From Parasponia andersonii (taxonomy: Eukaryota; Streptophyta; Magnoliopsida; Rosales; Cannabaceae): a DNA stretch of 64,000 bases. The position numbers were made by a program, and so were the translations under genes. Shown here in pieces: positions 1 through 12,259 of the stretch (position 1 is the stretch's first letter; each line of letters starts with the position of its first letter). The notes under the pieces were generated by a model. It worked only from the letters and a program-made list of their open reading frames with translations, was not told where the DNA came from and did no database searches. The DNA lies in NCBI GenBank assembly GCA_002914805.1, contig JXTB01000287.1, positions 264,502-328,501 on the forward strand, in the 5' to 3' direction.

Positions 1-825
1 AGGAAACAAAAGTGAACTGGTGTATTTTTCCATATTGACAATCATCACAAAAATCAGACTGAGAGTTAATAATAGATGATTTTACTGAATTCAACACTTT
101 ATTCAAGACTTTTGTACATGGATGTCCAAGGCAATTCCAAAGACGAGTGGAATTGTTTACATGAACAGAATCCAAATTTGAAACACTAACAATAGCAGAT
201 TTACAAGCATACACCTGAGGATGTTTACAAACAACAAAATTTTAATTTTGTGATACAAGTGAAGGGAAATGACTCGAAGTTGTAACTTCAGCAATATCCA
301 AGTATATAAACCATCTTTAAGTATGCCCTACAACAGAATTCTCTTTGTAGTCTTATCCTTAACATAACAAGAATCAGATGTAAATTCAATAGTGACATTA
401 TTACTAAGAGTAAATATGGAGATGCAAATGAGATTTTTAGTGATTTGTGGAACATGAAGAACATTGTTTTGATAAAGAAATTTTGAATATGGAGAATTGA
501 AGTGCAATGCTGATGAAACCAATATGTATAATATGAAGAGCAATTCCATTACCTACTATCAGCTTCTCCTTGGCTTTGTAAGCTAGATTTTCATCATCAA
601 GAGTAATACGGTTCGTGGCACTATTGTCCATGTACCAGGCAGCATCAGATTAACCACAAGCTTGAGCAGCAACATAAGCTTGAGAATTCGGAGTATTGGT
701 CTATTGAGAACCATACGGACCTTGATAACTCAGGTCAAATTAATGGTAACACTTCACAGCAATGTGGCCTACTTTACCACAAACTTGACAAATTGGCTTG
801 TTATGGATTTGTCAACCACCATCAT
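1..825 (-). pseudogene. copia gag knuckle, protease and integrase N-terminus, frameshifted
   Basis: The CCHC knuckle CQVCGKVGHIAVKC is followed by a stop. The protease reads MDNSATNRIT at its active site (437-631), where related elements have D-S-G/A. A frame change leads to VLHVPQITKNLICIS (328-549), the end of the protease/pre-integrase linker. Near the window edge come LGHP and CDDCQYGK, the GAG-pre-integrase and integrase zinc-binding residues. The pieces are collinear but in different frames with stops, so no functional product is expected. Confidence 0.8.
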
Positions 826-1929
826 ACTACCAAAAAAGGACCAATGACGAGCGACGTAATTGGAATCTCACGTTACGTTATTTAAAAGCAAGTAATTGTA
901 CTACCACGTCATTTATATAATGAGCGACGTGTTTGGATTATGTACCACGTCACTTCTGCAGAAAATGACATGGTATATTATTTTATTTAATACCATGTCC
1001 TTTTTTGTAAAAGTGACATGGTAGGAGGCACTTATCACATCGCTTATATAACGAGCGATGTGATTGGGCCATATATCACGTCACTTCTATAGAAAATAAT
1101 GTAGTATATTATTTTATTTAATACCACGTCGCTTTTTGTAAAAACGACGTGGTAGGGGGCTTAGACTAGCCACTTCATCGATCTGCACCCACAAAAAGTA
1201 CTCTATCACGACCGTTCATTCAAAATCATCAATCCCATCAAATTATTCTCCAACCTTAATTAGAACAAACCTAAAATTTTCAATACCTTCTCATTCAAAC
1301 TCTAACCATTTCGAATTTTAGATACCTCTTTTTCTTATTTCAGTTTTTTCAATTTTTAGGTCTTTGAAAATTTATATAACAATCTTTATCGGACTTTTAG
1401 GTGAAGATGCTTGAAGTTTCCGACCATTGTTGACAATGATGGAGTATAGAGAGAAAGGCAACATAGGTGTAAAGCGACACCATAAGGATTTGGGCAATAG
1501 ATCACGAAGTCGGTAATTTGGCGTTTGGCTTACAGAGATGGTATGGAGCGTGCTATCATTAGTCTGATCTATGATGAGATCCGTAGGATAGTTAAGAATT
1601 TTTAAAATGCTGTAATCTACATTGGCGGAGCATGCTGCTGAGCACGTTAAAGGAGGAAGACGATACATATCACATTATTTCCTAGAGGAGTGACATAGTA
1701 TCTCCAAAAATGACGTAGTAGGATCCTAATAATTGATAATTTGTAGCTTACCACTTTGCTTTCTATACAAGCGATATTGTAAGCTAGTATACTACGTCAC
1801 TTTTTATATAAACGATGTGGTATAACGTGGGGCTATCACATCACCCGTTTCCATATCACTTATGGAGCAATGTGGTTTCTTTGTTATATTGCCTTATAAG
1901 TGACGTGAAAAATGTCTTCTGTAGTAGTA
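826..1929. mobile_element. TIR DNA transposon (CACTA/MULE-like, non-autonomous) inside copia gag
   Basis: The copia gag reading frame is interrupted here. The left end reads catactaccaaaaaagg and the right end ...ctgtagtagtatg, so the termini are inverted (ACTAC...GTAGT). The ends are packed with copies of a gacgtggta / taccacgtc motif in both orientations. Within 880-1155 a block of about 130 bp is tandemly duplicated. Such subterminal motif arrays are typical of non-autonomous CACTA or Mutator-type elements. The exact ends and target duplication could not be fixed. A 98-codon minus-strand frame at 1372-1668 has no recognisable similarity. Confidence 0.6.
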
Positions 1930-2085
1930 TGAGCTGTTCGGCTACGATCACGAGCATTGTTCCTAGGTCCACGTCCAATGTTATGCAAGAGTAAAACTGA
2001 TTGCCATACTGATTAGAACCAATACGCGGTTTATTGGCATATTAGGCAGATGCATTTGAGACTGCAAATCAACTATTGATGCAGC

Positions 2086-2766
2086 CTAATATTGTCCACG
2101 GCGCATTTCTTGGTTTTGAAGAGAGAATTGAACCTCTTGACTTGTAAGATTCTCTCTAGAAGTAAGATTCACCACCACTGACTCATAATCAGGACCAAGG
2201 CCTCCAAGAATGTACAAGATTAACTGCTCATCAGTAATAGTGTTACTAGCAGCCATGAGACTATATGCAAGAGCTCGCATCTTCATAACATACTCATTGA
2301 CTGGAGTGGAACCTTTCTTAGTGGTTTGAAGAAAAAGACGGAGCTGAAGGACTCGAGCACGAGAGTGAGTAGCAAACAATTGTTCCAGTGTTAACCAGAT
2401 TTCAGCTGCAGAAACACAGTGCACCATATGGCCAAGCATAGCTTCAGATATGGAAGATACAAGCCAGCATACAAGAAATCGATCAAGCCGAACCCAAGTT
2501 GTATGATTTGGATTGTTGATTGACAAATTTGAATTGGGAAGAACAGTAATAAACACAGCTAGTCGAAGACGAGTGCCCAAAAGGAATCCATCAAGGTCAT
2601 GAGTCCTAACAACTAGAAGAATTTGGGATTGCCAGTACGTATAATTGTAACGATTCAGTCGAAGAGTGATCAGAGGAAGATTCGCTAGAATCCTCATTGC
2701 CAGAGATTGCAGAGAAGCAGAGGCCGCATGATCGAGATTAGACGAAGATGAAGACGAATACGCCAT
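2086..2766 (-). pseudogene. copia gag (UBN2-type), N-terminal part intact
   Basis: A 226-codon frame with the features of plant copia gag: LRLNRYNYTYWQSQIL near the N-terminus, EIWLTLEQLF in the middle, and YVMKMRALAYSL...ILGGLGPDYESVV towards the end. It begins 12 bases inside the primer binding site in sense direction, as expected for the first codon of a copia polyprotein. It ends in a stop shortly before the inserted DNA element, and the zinc knuckle lies beyond that insertion. Gag would form virus-like particles in the cytoplasm, but this copy cannot support transposition. Confidence 0.85.
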
Positions 2767-2778
2767 TGATGATCTGGA

Positions 2779-2790
2779 GCTCTGATAACA
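2779..2790 (-). promoter_or_regulatory. primer binding site, initiator Met tRNA type
   Basis: Sense TGTTATCAGAGC differs by one base from TGGTATCAGAGC, the usual plant copia site for initiator methionine tRNA. It lies directly between the LTR and the gag start codon. Confidence 0.75.
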
Positions 2791-2792
2791 GT

Positions 2793-3079
2793 TGAGATTT
2801 AGAACAGAGTAGTATATTGATAGAACGACTTCAGAATTGGCGTAATGAAAATGCTCAGTACAAAGCTTAATTCTCTTATTAGTGTTTTAAAATATTGTAG
2901 AGTCAGATATTTTAGAGCTAACTAAGTTGTAACAGACTACAACAGCTTTACACAAAATACGATAACACCCTAATCACTCTAACAGCTGAACTAACCATCT
3001 ACAACTTCCTCAATAGTCCTATAGCTGTAGAGGAAGTCCTATAGCTGTAGCTGCCGAATGTATAACGAACTTCAGAACA
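2793..3079 (-). repeat. 5' LTR of copia element
   Basis: In sense direction it runs from TGTTCTGAAGTTCG to ...AAATCTCA, with TG and CA ends, about 287 bp, and is followed at once by the primer binding site. A 17-bp stretch (tcctatagctgtagagg and a near copy) is repeated at 3015-3050. The second LTR is not in the window, so the left boundary is inferred from the TG/CA rule only. Confidence 0.6.
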
Positions 3080-3865
3080 TGTATTATCTGTTGCTTTTTT
3101 TTTTTTTTTTTTTTTTTGTTCCAAATGACGAAGTTAGTACAAGTTGTGGTGTTGACAGTCCAGCGACCACATCTAAAGAATTCTGAATATGCTACTACTT
3201 GTAATAAACTTTACTCTTCATTCATTTCAAATGGAAATGAGATCATCTATGTGTCTGAGTTAAGATGGCCTTGTCATGTTTATTTTAGTCTATCTTTTAA
3301 CAATTTAAGTTGTTTTTTCAGTCCGAGGAAGAGTGGAGGTAACTTTCCCTCCTAAACTTCAGAAGTCGTTATCTTAAAAGGGATTAAGATCCTCTACAAT
3401 TTTTGTCTGTGATCAGGATGAATTTTCCTCTGTTTGAGAAGAGAGGTTTTAAGCCCCTTAACGGGCATTTCCAATACCACATCTGGAAAAGATTACAGAT
3501 CAAGAGAATGTGTATTGCAGAGACATGTTCTTCTGATTACTTGTGTCTTTTATGCTTTCCATTCACTTTCCCAGAATTTTTAATTTCATTTGAATCCCTT
3601 GATTGAAGCCGAGAAGGCTCCTCGAATTTTTTATTTAATATTTTTTCTGAAGAAAGATTTTAACAACAGCAGGGGATTAAACCAGCCAAATAAAAAAAAT
3701 CAGTGTAACCAATAGTAAGGAAAGCCTGTACAATCACTATCAACAAAAAAAATTACAAAAGGAGCACTGTACCACCAATTGAAAGTGTTTCATGCTTAAA
3801 TGACTGATCTTGTATTTAGGCTATTTATCCATAATGTGAAACTCCTGCATTTCATGAAAAATCTA
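3080..3865. other. intergenic, nothing recognised
   Basis: A T23 run at about 3096-3118 borders the copia LTR. The rest, up to the receptor kinase stop codon, is unannotated; frames here are short and have no recognisable similarity. The last few hundred bases should hold the 3' UTR of the minus-strand receptor kinase. Confidence 0.5.
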
Positions 3866-6800
3866 CTACCTTGCAAGTGGACCTGAGTCCATATTTGCAG
3901 GCATCATCTCGATGAGCTCGATTGACTCAATCACATCACTGTTGTTAGTTCTATCTGTCTCCATTACCAAGCATTGTTTCAGTTCTGTCACTATCTGAGT
4001 CATAGTTGGTCTTTTGGTCGAAACCTGAGATACACAAGCCATTGCCACTTCTGCTGCTTTCCAAACAGAGTTTTTGTTGAATTCTTGCTCTAATCTTGGA
4101 TCCATAACGTTCTTGATGTCGCCTTTGGAGAGCCATAACTTGACCCATTCAATAATATGATCCTTGCCATTTTTCTTGGAGATTGCTGGTCGACCGGTGA
4201 TTATTTCCAACAGAACAACCCCAAAGCTAAAAACATCACTTTTCTGAGTCAACCTGTTTAAGATGAAGTACCTGAATGGAAAAGAAGTTCAAACCTTTAG
4301 CTTCTTAATAGGAAACCAATTTGTCCACATTTAGAAATAAGTTGGGGTCTTAGCTAATAGTATGGCAAGTACATGTACTGATACTCACTCGGGGTCAACG
4401 TATCCTGGTGTGCCAACAACAATGGTTGATACATGAGTGTCACCTTCAAGTGGAAAAGCTCTGGATAGCCCAAAATCAGAGAGTTTGGCCTGTAATTTTT
4501 CATTCAACAAAATGTTTGTTGTCTTCACATCTCTGTGAATAATTGGTGGCTTACAGCCACTGTGCAAATATTCCAATCCTGCATTCAGAATTCCAGCTTT
4601 TCAGTTCATTTTCTTCATTAAAATGAGAAGAAAAAATTTCGACATGCGAAAGGTGATCTGCGTATTGAATACCTTGGGCTGCATTGATTGCTATTTTGAG
4701 TCTCTCTTCCCAACTCAAGAGATCTTCATTTTTCTCTGCATAAATGGAGAAATAGGAGTTACTACTTTTTTCCTTTCTGATAGAAGATTTGGCATGTGAC
4801 CGAGTTAGACAATGAGTTACATTATGACATACACATCAGTTAATATGAATGGGATTTAGATATGAAGATTATGCAAGGATCCATAACAAAGGAAACAATA
4901 TTTTAGGATGTATGGTATGATGATCAATACCTGATAAATGCCATGCTAAGTCCCCATTAGACATGTATTCATAGAGAAGCCCCATATTAGGCCCTTCATC
5001 ACAATAACCAACAAGAGCAGTCAAGTTTCTGTGATGAACTCTCGTCAGAAGTTTGGCCTGCGAAAAATTAAGAATTGCTGATCATTATGCCAGAATCGTA
5101 TGCTGATATTAGTTAAAACTATGTTTTCAGGAAAAAAGTGTCATGAATTTGTTAGCTTCATTTATCAATCGAACAGATGAAGTTTTAAGTAGATATGTAA
5201 ATAATATTGCAAGTGAAGTAGTGAATTACCTCTGCCCGGAACTGCTTGTACCCTTGAGCTGATGAACGAGAGAGCATTTTAACAGCAACTTCACTATCAT
5301 TAAAGAAACCATGGTAAACTGTTCCAAATCCTCCTTTCCCGAGTATTCGCGCAAAATTGTTGGTGATACTTAGGACTTCCGAGTACGTGAACTGATGTTT
5401 CTTGACCTCTAATACTTCATCGTGCTGGTTAGACTTTGGCTCAACATTCAATGTCGTCACCGTTGTATCTGGTAAAGGAGATAGAAGGAATCATATTAAC
5501 AACCTTGTTTTGTTTCAATGAAAACTATAATCTTTAGTGAAGACTTCTCAACCTTTTTTCCTCCTTTTGAGGCACCAGAAGATAGCTCCTGCAGCTGACA
5601 AGAAGACCAAAATTCCACCACCTGATGCTACAACTGGAATGAGAAACTTGTTCTTATTCTTCTCCTTCTCACATGGAATCGATATACAAAGATATGAATT
5701 TCCGTCCGCTCTTTGCATTCACAATATATGCAAATTTTGATGTCAGTGATATCATCTTGTATTAGTACAATTTACAGTAAAAGAATGAAAGTGGATATTT
5801 GGATATTTGGAACTCATCTAAATAAATGAGCCTTGTGAATAACAACTGACCTCAATGAAATTGATTTATTCTTCGCCTTTTCTTGGAGTCCTATTGGGAG
5901 TGTTCCGGAGAAGTTGTTCCGTTCCAGATTTCTGTAAAGGAGGAAAAGAGTTATCCCCTGTATACATGTTTTAGGAAACTGAAGAATGTAACTTACAAAC
6001 CATATACTCACAGAACCCTCAAACTTGGCATCTGAGACAGGAAATCAGGTACAGGCCCACTTAAATTATTGTTTGATAAGTCCCTGATTTAGGAAATTGA
6101 ATAGTTCAGTGTAATATGTCGTGAAGAATCATTGAATGCAAAATTTGGCCTTATTGTCAGAGAGTTGGTATTTAGCTGTTTATCAAAGATTGAGACACTT
6201 ACAAGTCCTCTATCAATGTGAGGTTGGATATGTGTGGATCTATCTCTCCGGTCAATCCATTTGAGGACAAGTTTCTGAGATGATCAATGGAAAAACCTTT
6301 AGGAAATAAGCTTAACTTGATAGATTATAGTGCTAATGATTGCAAAGCAATAACTCACAAAGATATGATTCTAGGTGGATCAAAACCATTGAAGCTGCAA
6401 TTCAGACCCTCCCACATGTAATCGTGTGGGGCACACGGATCTCCTTGCCAATTTTTCTGGAGCTTGTACGTTGATTTGACATTCATGATAGCATCAGCTA
6501 AAGTTTTCACAAGAGTAGGAAATAGTCAGATAATGAGGTAAAGAAAACAGAGAATACAAATGAGAGTAATTATTGGAAAGGTTAGAACATATACCATCAT
6601 TTTGTGCTGTTTCTGAATTTTCAATGTATTTCACTGTATAAATCTCAATGGCATTGAGTAAGGGTGGAAGAGTTGAGTTTTCTGTTCTGTTAACCATAAC
6701 CTCTAAAGTTGCCCCCCTTCTTGGTTTCGTGCTGTATATTGTAGTTACGCTCATGTAATCAGGAACCAATGGCCCATAAAACAGAGTACCATTCAGGTAT

Positions 6801-7896
6801 ATGTTCAGTTCTCTAGTTTCGTTCTTTTCGAGCTTTTCAAGTTCAGCAAAATGCAGATAGATGTAAAACTCTTCGGGTTCTTCGTTGTTAGTTGTCCAAT
6901 AGATGCCTACTGAATCACTTTCATTTCTTGGCGCGACTGCAGTGCTCATGACAACTGCTGGTGGATCATAAAAATTAGGCTGAAATGTAAGTGAGCCGTT
7001 TATAATGTTCCAGGCGTCGAAGTTGAAGGGTCTCCATATTCGGTCCATAACATCATCTTTGTACCTAAATGGAAAAAAAAAAAAAAAAAGCACAGCAACC
7101 CTTTTCATTTTAGCTACCAACCTTTCTTTCGTGACATCGGAAAAAGACTATAATGAGCAAAAATTTAGCTCATACCTGACAGAAGATGATGCACCACAAT
7201 CTAACCTTGTATAAAGTTCCAAGGATCCAGATTGAGTGACATAAGTGTCGTTGTTCATAAGTCTCAGCTCTAGAGCTGATATCAAAGGTGTCCATGGTCC
7301 TGTTTTCACCAAACAAACATATATATAATCTGACTGAGGAACGTGTATGATTTCAAATGTCCGTGAATTGTTTGAATCTTCGAGTTTAACTGTTCTCCAC
7401 TTGTTGACTCCAAGATACAAATCAAACTCCGGGTATTGACTTTGCGCATCATGGTTCCCGTACATAAAACTGGCCCGGATCAAATAAGTATGGTTTTTGC
7501 CCTTTGAAGGTTTAAGGGTGTAACAATTTTTGACTCCTTTTGGAAAGGCTCGGACATTCTTGAATTGCTCAGCAATGTTTCTGATATTGAACTGAGGAGA
7601 TATGTTCTTGTTTTCTCCTGTGTCTATGTAATTAGCGTCTGTAGAGTACTTGATTCCGGTGTTTGGATCGGTATAGTTCTCTGAAGCACCACAATCTATG
7701 CTTATGAAATCTACAGAAAATAAACGATTAACTCTATGATTAGAGATAATAAGAACAAGTTAAATAACTGTAATTACTATTAATTAAAAGAGTTGAAACT
7801 TATGAAACCTGATTGGTCCTGGCCATTAACAACAATTAGTATTGTACTGAGAGCGAAGGCAGCTTTCAATATTGCCGAGAAGAAGAGCTTAGCCAT
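3866..7896 (-). CDS. malectin-like LRR receptor-like kinase (LRR-I type), complete, 13 exons
   Basis: Plasma-membrane receptor kinase predicted to bind an unknown ligand outside the cell and signal through a cytoplasmic Ser/Thr kinase. Exons: 7809-7896, 7176-7710, ~6595-7064, 6359-6497, 6203-6274, 6012-6083, 5851-5931, 5553-5710, 5230-5468, 4931-5057, 4673-4735, 4389-4578, 3866-4271. All have GT-AG borders with matching phases, giving 879 codons, a normal length for this family. Order: signal peptide (residues 1-25), malectin-like domain (about 30-360) with IDCG near its start, WQGDPC and LRR cap (about 385), three LRRs of which two are single 72-bp exons, membrane span (about 507-532), kinase (about 565-850). 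Kinase motifs are [21 protein letters not shown] and GTPGYVDPE, so it is an RD kinase with all catalytic residues. Relatives act in defence and root or symbiotic signalling; the specific role here is unknown. Confidence 0.93.
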
Positions 7897-9282
7897 TTCC
7901 CCAGTGCTCCCTAGGCTCAGCAGATTTTGTCTTTGTCAAAATAATTGGCTCCAAAAATTTGGACTATATCATGATAAAAAGAGATGAGACTTGATGAGAA
8001 CCGGTTCATGTTTGATTAACAGATCAATTACGTACATTCTCCACTGTTTAATGTACTTTTCTTTGTGAGGACTAGGTCAGGCCTCAGAAAGTCCACCATA
8101 CACCAAGACGGCAAGACCGTTTCTTTCTCTCTACGATGTTAGACGTAATCACCTACTGTTGAAGTTAAAGCTCCTTGAAAATTCCCGAATACAAATTAAA
8201 AACTGGGATTCTCGGAAAGAGAGCTTATGAAAATGAAATAAAATAAAATAAAATAAAGGGTGTCATTGACTGGAATATTTGTATTACTGCATGCATAAAA
8301 TAAAATAACATAACACGTCACTTAAATTATTGTATTATATTATATGGTATGGTGTAGATTACGAAATTAGTACCACTTGGTATCGAAAATCTACATATAT
8401 ACATTTTAAAGATTCTCCATTTGTTTTAAGTGGAAATTAATGATAACTATTTCCGAACAGTGAGTAACTTGGAATCTAAAATTCTTTTTTAATGCACACA
8501 AGATTTTTATTTTTATTTTTCCTGGAAAGTTAATAAATTAACTTTAGTGTAGATGGATAAATGGATTAACAATAATCCTTTAGTACTTGAAAAAACAAAA
8601 AAGAAAAAGTTAGAATGGGAGATCATAGATGTCAATAAAATAAGGTAAGTGAATTGATGAGTTTGGACGAGTTACAGAGCTCACGAGAGGGTTTAATTTT
8701 TTGAGAAATTTAGGTGGATGATCAAAATTTTAAATTTAATTAAGTAGATGTTCATTTTTAAAATTAGTTAAATGTCCAGGTATATATAATTTTATATTTA
8801 GTAAATACACATATCTACTAATTTTAGTTACTATACTGAAATGCACTCGGTATCTAATTTTTTATATTTAGTATATAAAATTTTACACTTGGTATATAAG
8901 CATATATACCAGATATTTTGCTACAATATTTGACAAATAAACATTTATTGAAATTGGACCCAAAATTTGATCACGTATTTATAAACTCCTAATTTTATTT
9001 TATTTTTTTGGAGAAAACTCCATGTGATATTCATTTTTAGCAACTAGCGAAAGTCTATATCCGTTTTTAAAACTTATAATATTCATTTTTAAAAGTTGTT
9101 AGCACTGCTTTTACTATTTTGCCCTAACTGCACTCACTAGATCTGATAAGACCTTTTACATCCACTCATCTGTAAAACTGGTATTTTTGCCTCACGCATG
9201 CACTTTTGATCGAGTAGTATATATATACTAAAGCAAGAATTTCAAAAACTTGGAAGTATCAAGGTGACTATCGCGGAAGAAT
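7897..9282. other. upstream region of the receptor kinase, AT-rich
   Basis: Non-coding. It holds the 5' flank and presumed promoter of the minus-strand receptor kinase; no clear TATA box was picked out. A (aaaat)n run lies at about 8236-8256. 8750-8940 repeats short phrases such as ttggtatataa and tttagtatat, similar in style to 25400-26460. Confidence 0.45.
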
Positions 9283-9285
9283 TTG

Positions 9286-9323
<38 letters not shown>

Positions 9324-9468
9324 TCAATGCCCAATCCATCTCAATTTCTTTCGTTTTTTTTATAGTTTCATTTTCCTTTTCAATTTACCTCTTGATCTGG
9401 ATTTTTGGGGAAGAGGCTCGTGTTTTCGACTTTGCAATTCTTGCTATCGCGTCAATGAAGTTAGTTTT

Positions 9469-9510
<42 letters not shown>
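9283..9510. repeat. TA microsatellites
   Basis: (TA)n tracts at about 9283-9322 and 9472-9510. The second directly abuts a MITE copy. The long frame across them translates only as repeated Tyr-Ile and is not a gene. Confidence 0.85.
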
Positions 9511-9513
<3 letters not shown>

Positions 9514-9719
9514 TCAATTCAATGGATATTTTCTTTTTTTTACGAATCTATAGGTATTTTTTTTAAAAAAAATAATAAAAATAAATACTCATTATTTAAT
9601 ATTTTTCTTTCTTCAACTTTTATTATAAAAAAATATGCGTCATAAATTTTAATTGAGCAAAACAATACTTATGGATAGGTAAAAAATAAAAAAAAAAATA
9701 CCTACTAGAGTAGTGCTCA
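9511..9719. mobile_element. MITE, copy 1 (diverged)
   Basis: Starts ttctcaattcaatgg inside a TA tract and ends ...aaatacctactagagtagtgctca followed by another TA tract. The right end matches copies at 9750-9985 and 53454-53665; the left end is more diverged. No coding capacity. Confidence 0.6.
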
Positions 9720-9749
9720 TATATATATATATATTGATATTATTTATAT

Positions 9750-9985
9750 AGTTGTCAATCCAATAGGTATTTTTTTTTTACATATATGTATGTATTTTTT
9801 TTTAGCTGTTGGATAATCATCTAACAATGATCTAACAGCTATAATGATATGTATAAAAAGATATGCATCATTAATGCTATTTCTCTCTCTTATTTTATAA
9901 TATAAAAAAGTATGCATGATAAATTTTCATTGGCCAAATTGATATCTATGCATAGATAAAAAAAAATACCTACTGAATTGGTGCC
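9750..9985. mobile_element. MITE, copy 2
   Basis: Terminal inverted repeats: left gttgtcaatccaataggtat followed by a T run; right, complemented, agggcaccaattcagtaggt followed by a T run. It is flanked on both sides by TA microsatellite. The interior has an imperfect inverted repeat around agctgttggat...atctaacagct and matches the copy at 53454-53665 closely. Confidence 0.75.
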
Positions 9986-10010
9986 CTATATATATATATA
10001 TATATGTATA

Positions 10011-10141
10011 TGATTCTTTGAGTCTTTGAGTCTTTTTTATTATTTAATTTTTGAAAGATGGGAGTAGTAGTTATATAAACGATTCTTTGAATGTTTGAGT
10101 CTTTTCTATTATTTAATTTTTGAAAGATGGGAGTAGAGGTT
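10011..10141. repeat. tandem duplication, ~67-70 bp unit
   Basis: Two near-identical units (10011-10080 and 10081-10141), each beginning gattctttga and containing tatttaatttttgaaagatg. No coding content. Confidence 0.8.
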
Positions 10142-10204
10142 AAAATTTGGATATATCGACTAGTTTTTTTGTATTTTTTATTTTTAACACCTTTGGCTTC
10201 GATC

Positions 10205-10427
10205 AGTTTGTGATAAAATTTCCTAGGTAATGGTAAATAAATTATCGACTACCTCATAATAGTGATAAATAAGTAATTTATCAGTGACATAATAGTAAAT
10301 ATGTTATCGTATATAAGTGAAAAAGTTTAAGTCATAGTAAATAAATAATATATCACCTCTTAATTGTGGTAAATAGATGTAAATAAATATTTTATTAGGG
10401 ATATAATGGTAAATATTCTACCATCTA
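10205..10427. repeat. ~104-bp minisatellite, left part (2 units)
   Basis: Two diverged units built around atagtaaatatgttatcgta and taagtgaaaaagtttaagtc. The array is cut at 10427 by the large nested retrotransposon and continues in the same register at 41530. Confidence 0.7.
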
Positions 10428-10669
10428 TGTTGAGAAATTAAGGTTTTAATCTTACTTTTATTTTAAAGATAACAAACATTTGATTTAATATTAATGATTT
10501 AACTTGAGTATGCAGTGAAATTGTTTTAAAGTTCTAGTTCAAGTTAATCAAGGATTCCATCTGGAAAATAGATGCATATGGACTTATTAGAATCAAGCTT
10601 AAAGACGGACAATCAAGATACAAGACCATACTTAGATAGAGTATATTTCATATTTAGCCTTGTATTTAA

Positions 10670-11520
10670 TGGAGTGTCCCCTATACTAATAGTATTTATA
10701 TAAATACCATAATAAGAGTTATTATGTATTTATTATACTATTGTAGCTTAGATTATTTGGATCCATTAGGTCCCAACAAAGTTCATTAATTGGTTGGTGG
10801 TATTTGTGAAATTCGTTTCATGAAACTGTGTAAAATAATGATTCTATACAAAAGTTGGTATTTTTATAAATAAGTTTCATGAGTTTGACATATTTATAAA
10901 AATACACCTAAAGCCCAAATTGTTGAACAAGCCCAATCTTAGTTGGACTGAGATTAGCAGTTTTGGGTCCTATATATATAAGATATATGAGAGAAAAAAC
11001 TGCACAGTAACCCTAGTAGTGCTACACGTGAAACACAGAGGGAGAGAGAGAGAGAATTCGGCCAAGGCTGAGAAAGAAAGGAGAGAAAAAGTTTCCTACA
11101 ATCTCAAAGTCTCATCTCACATCCTGGTGTTCCTAAGGATTAAGAAATTTTTCTTGATCATTCTCCAACGAAGGATTCAACTTGGTGCCCACTCACCTCA
11201 TCAACCAAGAGCAAGAGCATAGACAAGAAGATCTAAGGTTGGAGATTTGATCACTATCTACAAGGAGATCAAGTAGAAGCATACAACAAGAGGTAAACCT
11301 TAATCTCATCTCTAAGGTTTATGAATTTAGATTTGATTTATTTTATACATGATCCTATAATTGATATATGCATATTCTACGGTTATGAAAAATGTTTTCA
11401 TGTAAAAATTTTAAAATCTAAATCCGCTAATTTTTCCGCTGCGTTCATGATATGATCATGTATTTATCATATTTCTATGCATGTATGATTTTCCATAAGT
11501 GTTAGGTCAAATTATCATCA
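10670..11520 (+). repeat. truncated 5' LTR of nested copia
   Basis: Matches 18486-19344 of the 3' LTR and lacks the first ~940 bp. It keeps a TATA-like box (ctatatatataag, about 10971-10983) and the downstream leader gaattcggccaaggctgaga. It ends ...TTATCATCA before the primer site. Confidence 0.85.
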
Positions 11521-11522
11521 AC

Positions 11523-11534
11523 TGGTATCAGAGC
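11523..11534 (+). promoter_or_regulatory. primer binding site, initiator Met tRNA
   Basis: TGGTATCAGAGC, an exact match to the canonical plant copia primer site, two bases after the LTR end. Confidence 0.92.
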
Positions 11535-11854
11535 ATAGGTTCATATGTATAGCATAATATTGATCTAGTTGTATGATCTAGGTTATGTGATTAAGTTTGA
11601 GTAACTTTTGTTTATGAGAGTTAAATGATTCATGGTAATGAATGATATTTAATTACATACACTACTGATTTTTGCATGGTGAGAAAACATGCGGATTGTG
11701 ATTCTAGCAAAATTAGATTTAGGTATTCTTGAATTTTATGTTGATAGATTCATAACATGTTTTCAATGAGTTTGAAAATTTGATTTTTTTCTAGAATTTT
11801 TGATGTTGTTTTAATTTTTTTAGCATTTAAAAAAAAAATTTCAAACTAGCCCTA

Positions 11855-12250
11855 GCCCTGCGTGCGCAGCTTCCTGCACACTACCGGCATGCGCAGGAAC
11901 TGGGCGCTGGCACGGCCAACAGGCCGTAGGCCCATGTGGGCTGCCTCAGGTGGCCTAAGTGCATGGCTCGCGTGCGCGGCATACCAAAGCTATGCCTGTA
12001 CGCCAGCCATGCTCGGCTAGCACGCCTTGCGTGAGGCCACCGCACCTAGTGTGCACGACTGGTACGCACCTATGGTGCGGGCTCTGCTGCGCCTGCAGGT
12101 GGCTAGCACGGGGCACTTGCTGCCATGCACGCGGCTAGTATGCCTAGCACGCATGGCCTTGTCGTGCGCTGTAGCCAAGCGGCCTCACCCCTTTACCCCC
12201 CCGTTGGTCCACCTCTCGCTGCCTTCCTTGGGCAGTGACGACCCATAGGC
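11855..12250 (+). other. GC-rich island in the copia leader
   Basis: About 400 bp of strikingly GC-rich sequence (gcgtgcgcagcttcctgcac, ggcatgcg and similar words repeated) between extremely AT-rich stretches. A 73-codon frame (12027-12248) lies inside it but matches nothing known to me. It sits where gag would be expected in a copia element. Confidence 0.6.
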
Positions 12251-12259
12251 CGATGGTGG

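Larger units (their letters stand above)
1..3079 (-). mobile_element. Ty1/copia retrotransposon, 5' part only, degraded
   Basis: Read on the minus strand the order is LTR (2793-3079), primer binding site, gag (2086-2766), CCHC knuckle, protease and GAG-pre-integrase/integrase HHCC region, running off the window edge at base 1. This order is that of a Ty1/copia element. The body is split by a DNA element at about 826-1929: gag reads up to ...NNARDRSRTA on one side and resumes with the zinc knuckle CQVCGKVGHIAVKC (about 740-790) on the other. Frames are broken several times, so the element is inactive. The rest of pol and the 3' LTR lie outside the window. Confidence 0.88.

Noticed and set aside
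1372..1668. 98-codon frame in the TIR element as a transposase
   Set aside because: Too short and without any transposase motif; listed only as part of the element.
9283..9645. 120-codon frame with repeated Tyr-Ile
   Set aside because: It is only the translation of two TA microsatellites and AT-rich spacer.
12027..12248. 73-codon frame in the GC-rich island
   Set aside because: High GC content makes chance frames likely; no motif or similarity was recognised, and it lies in a retrotransposon leader.
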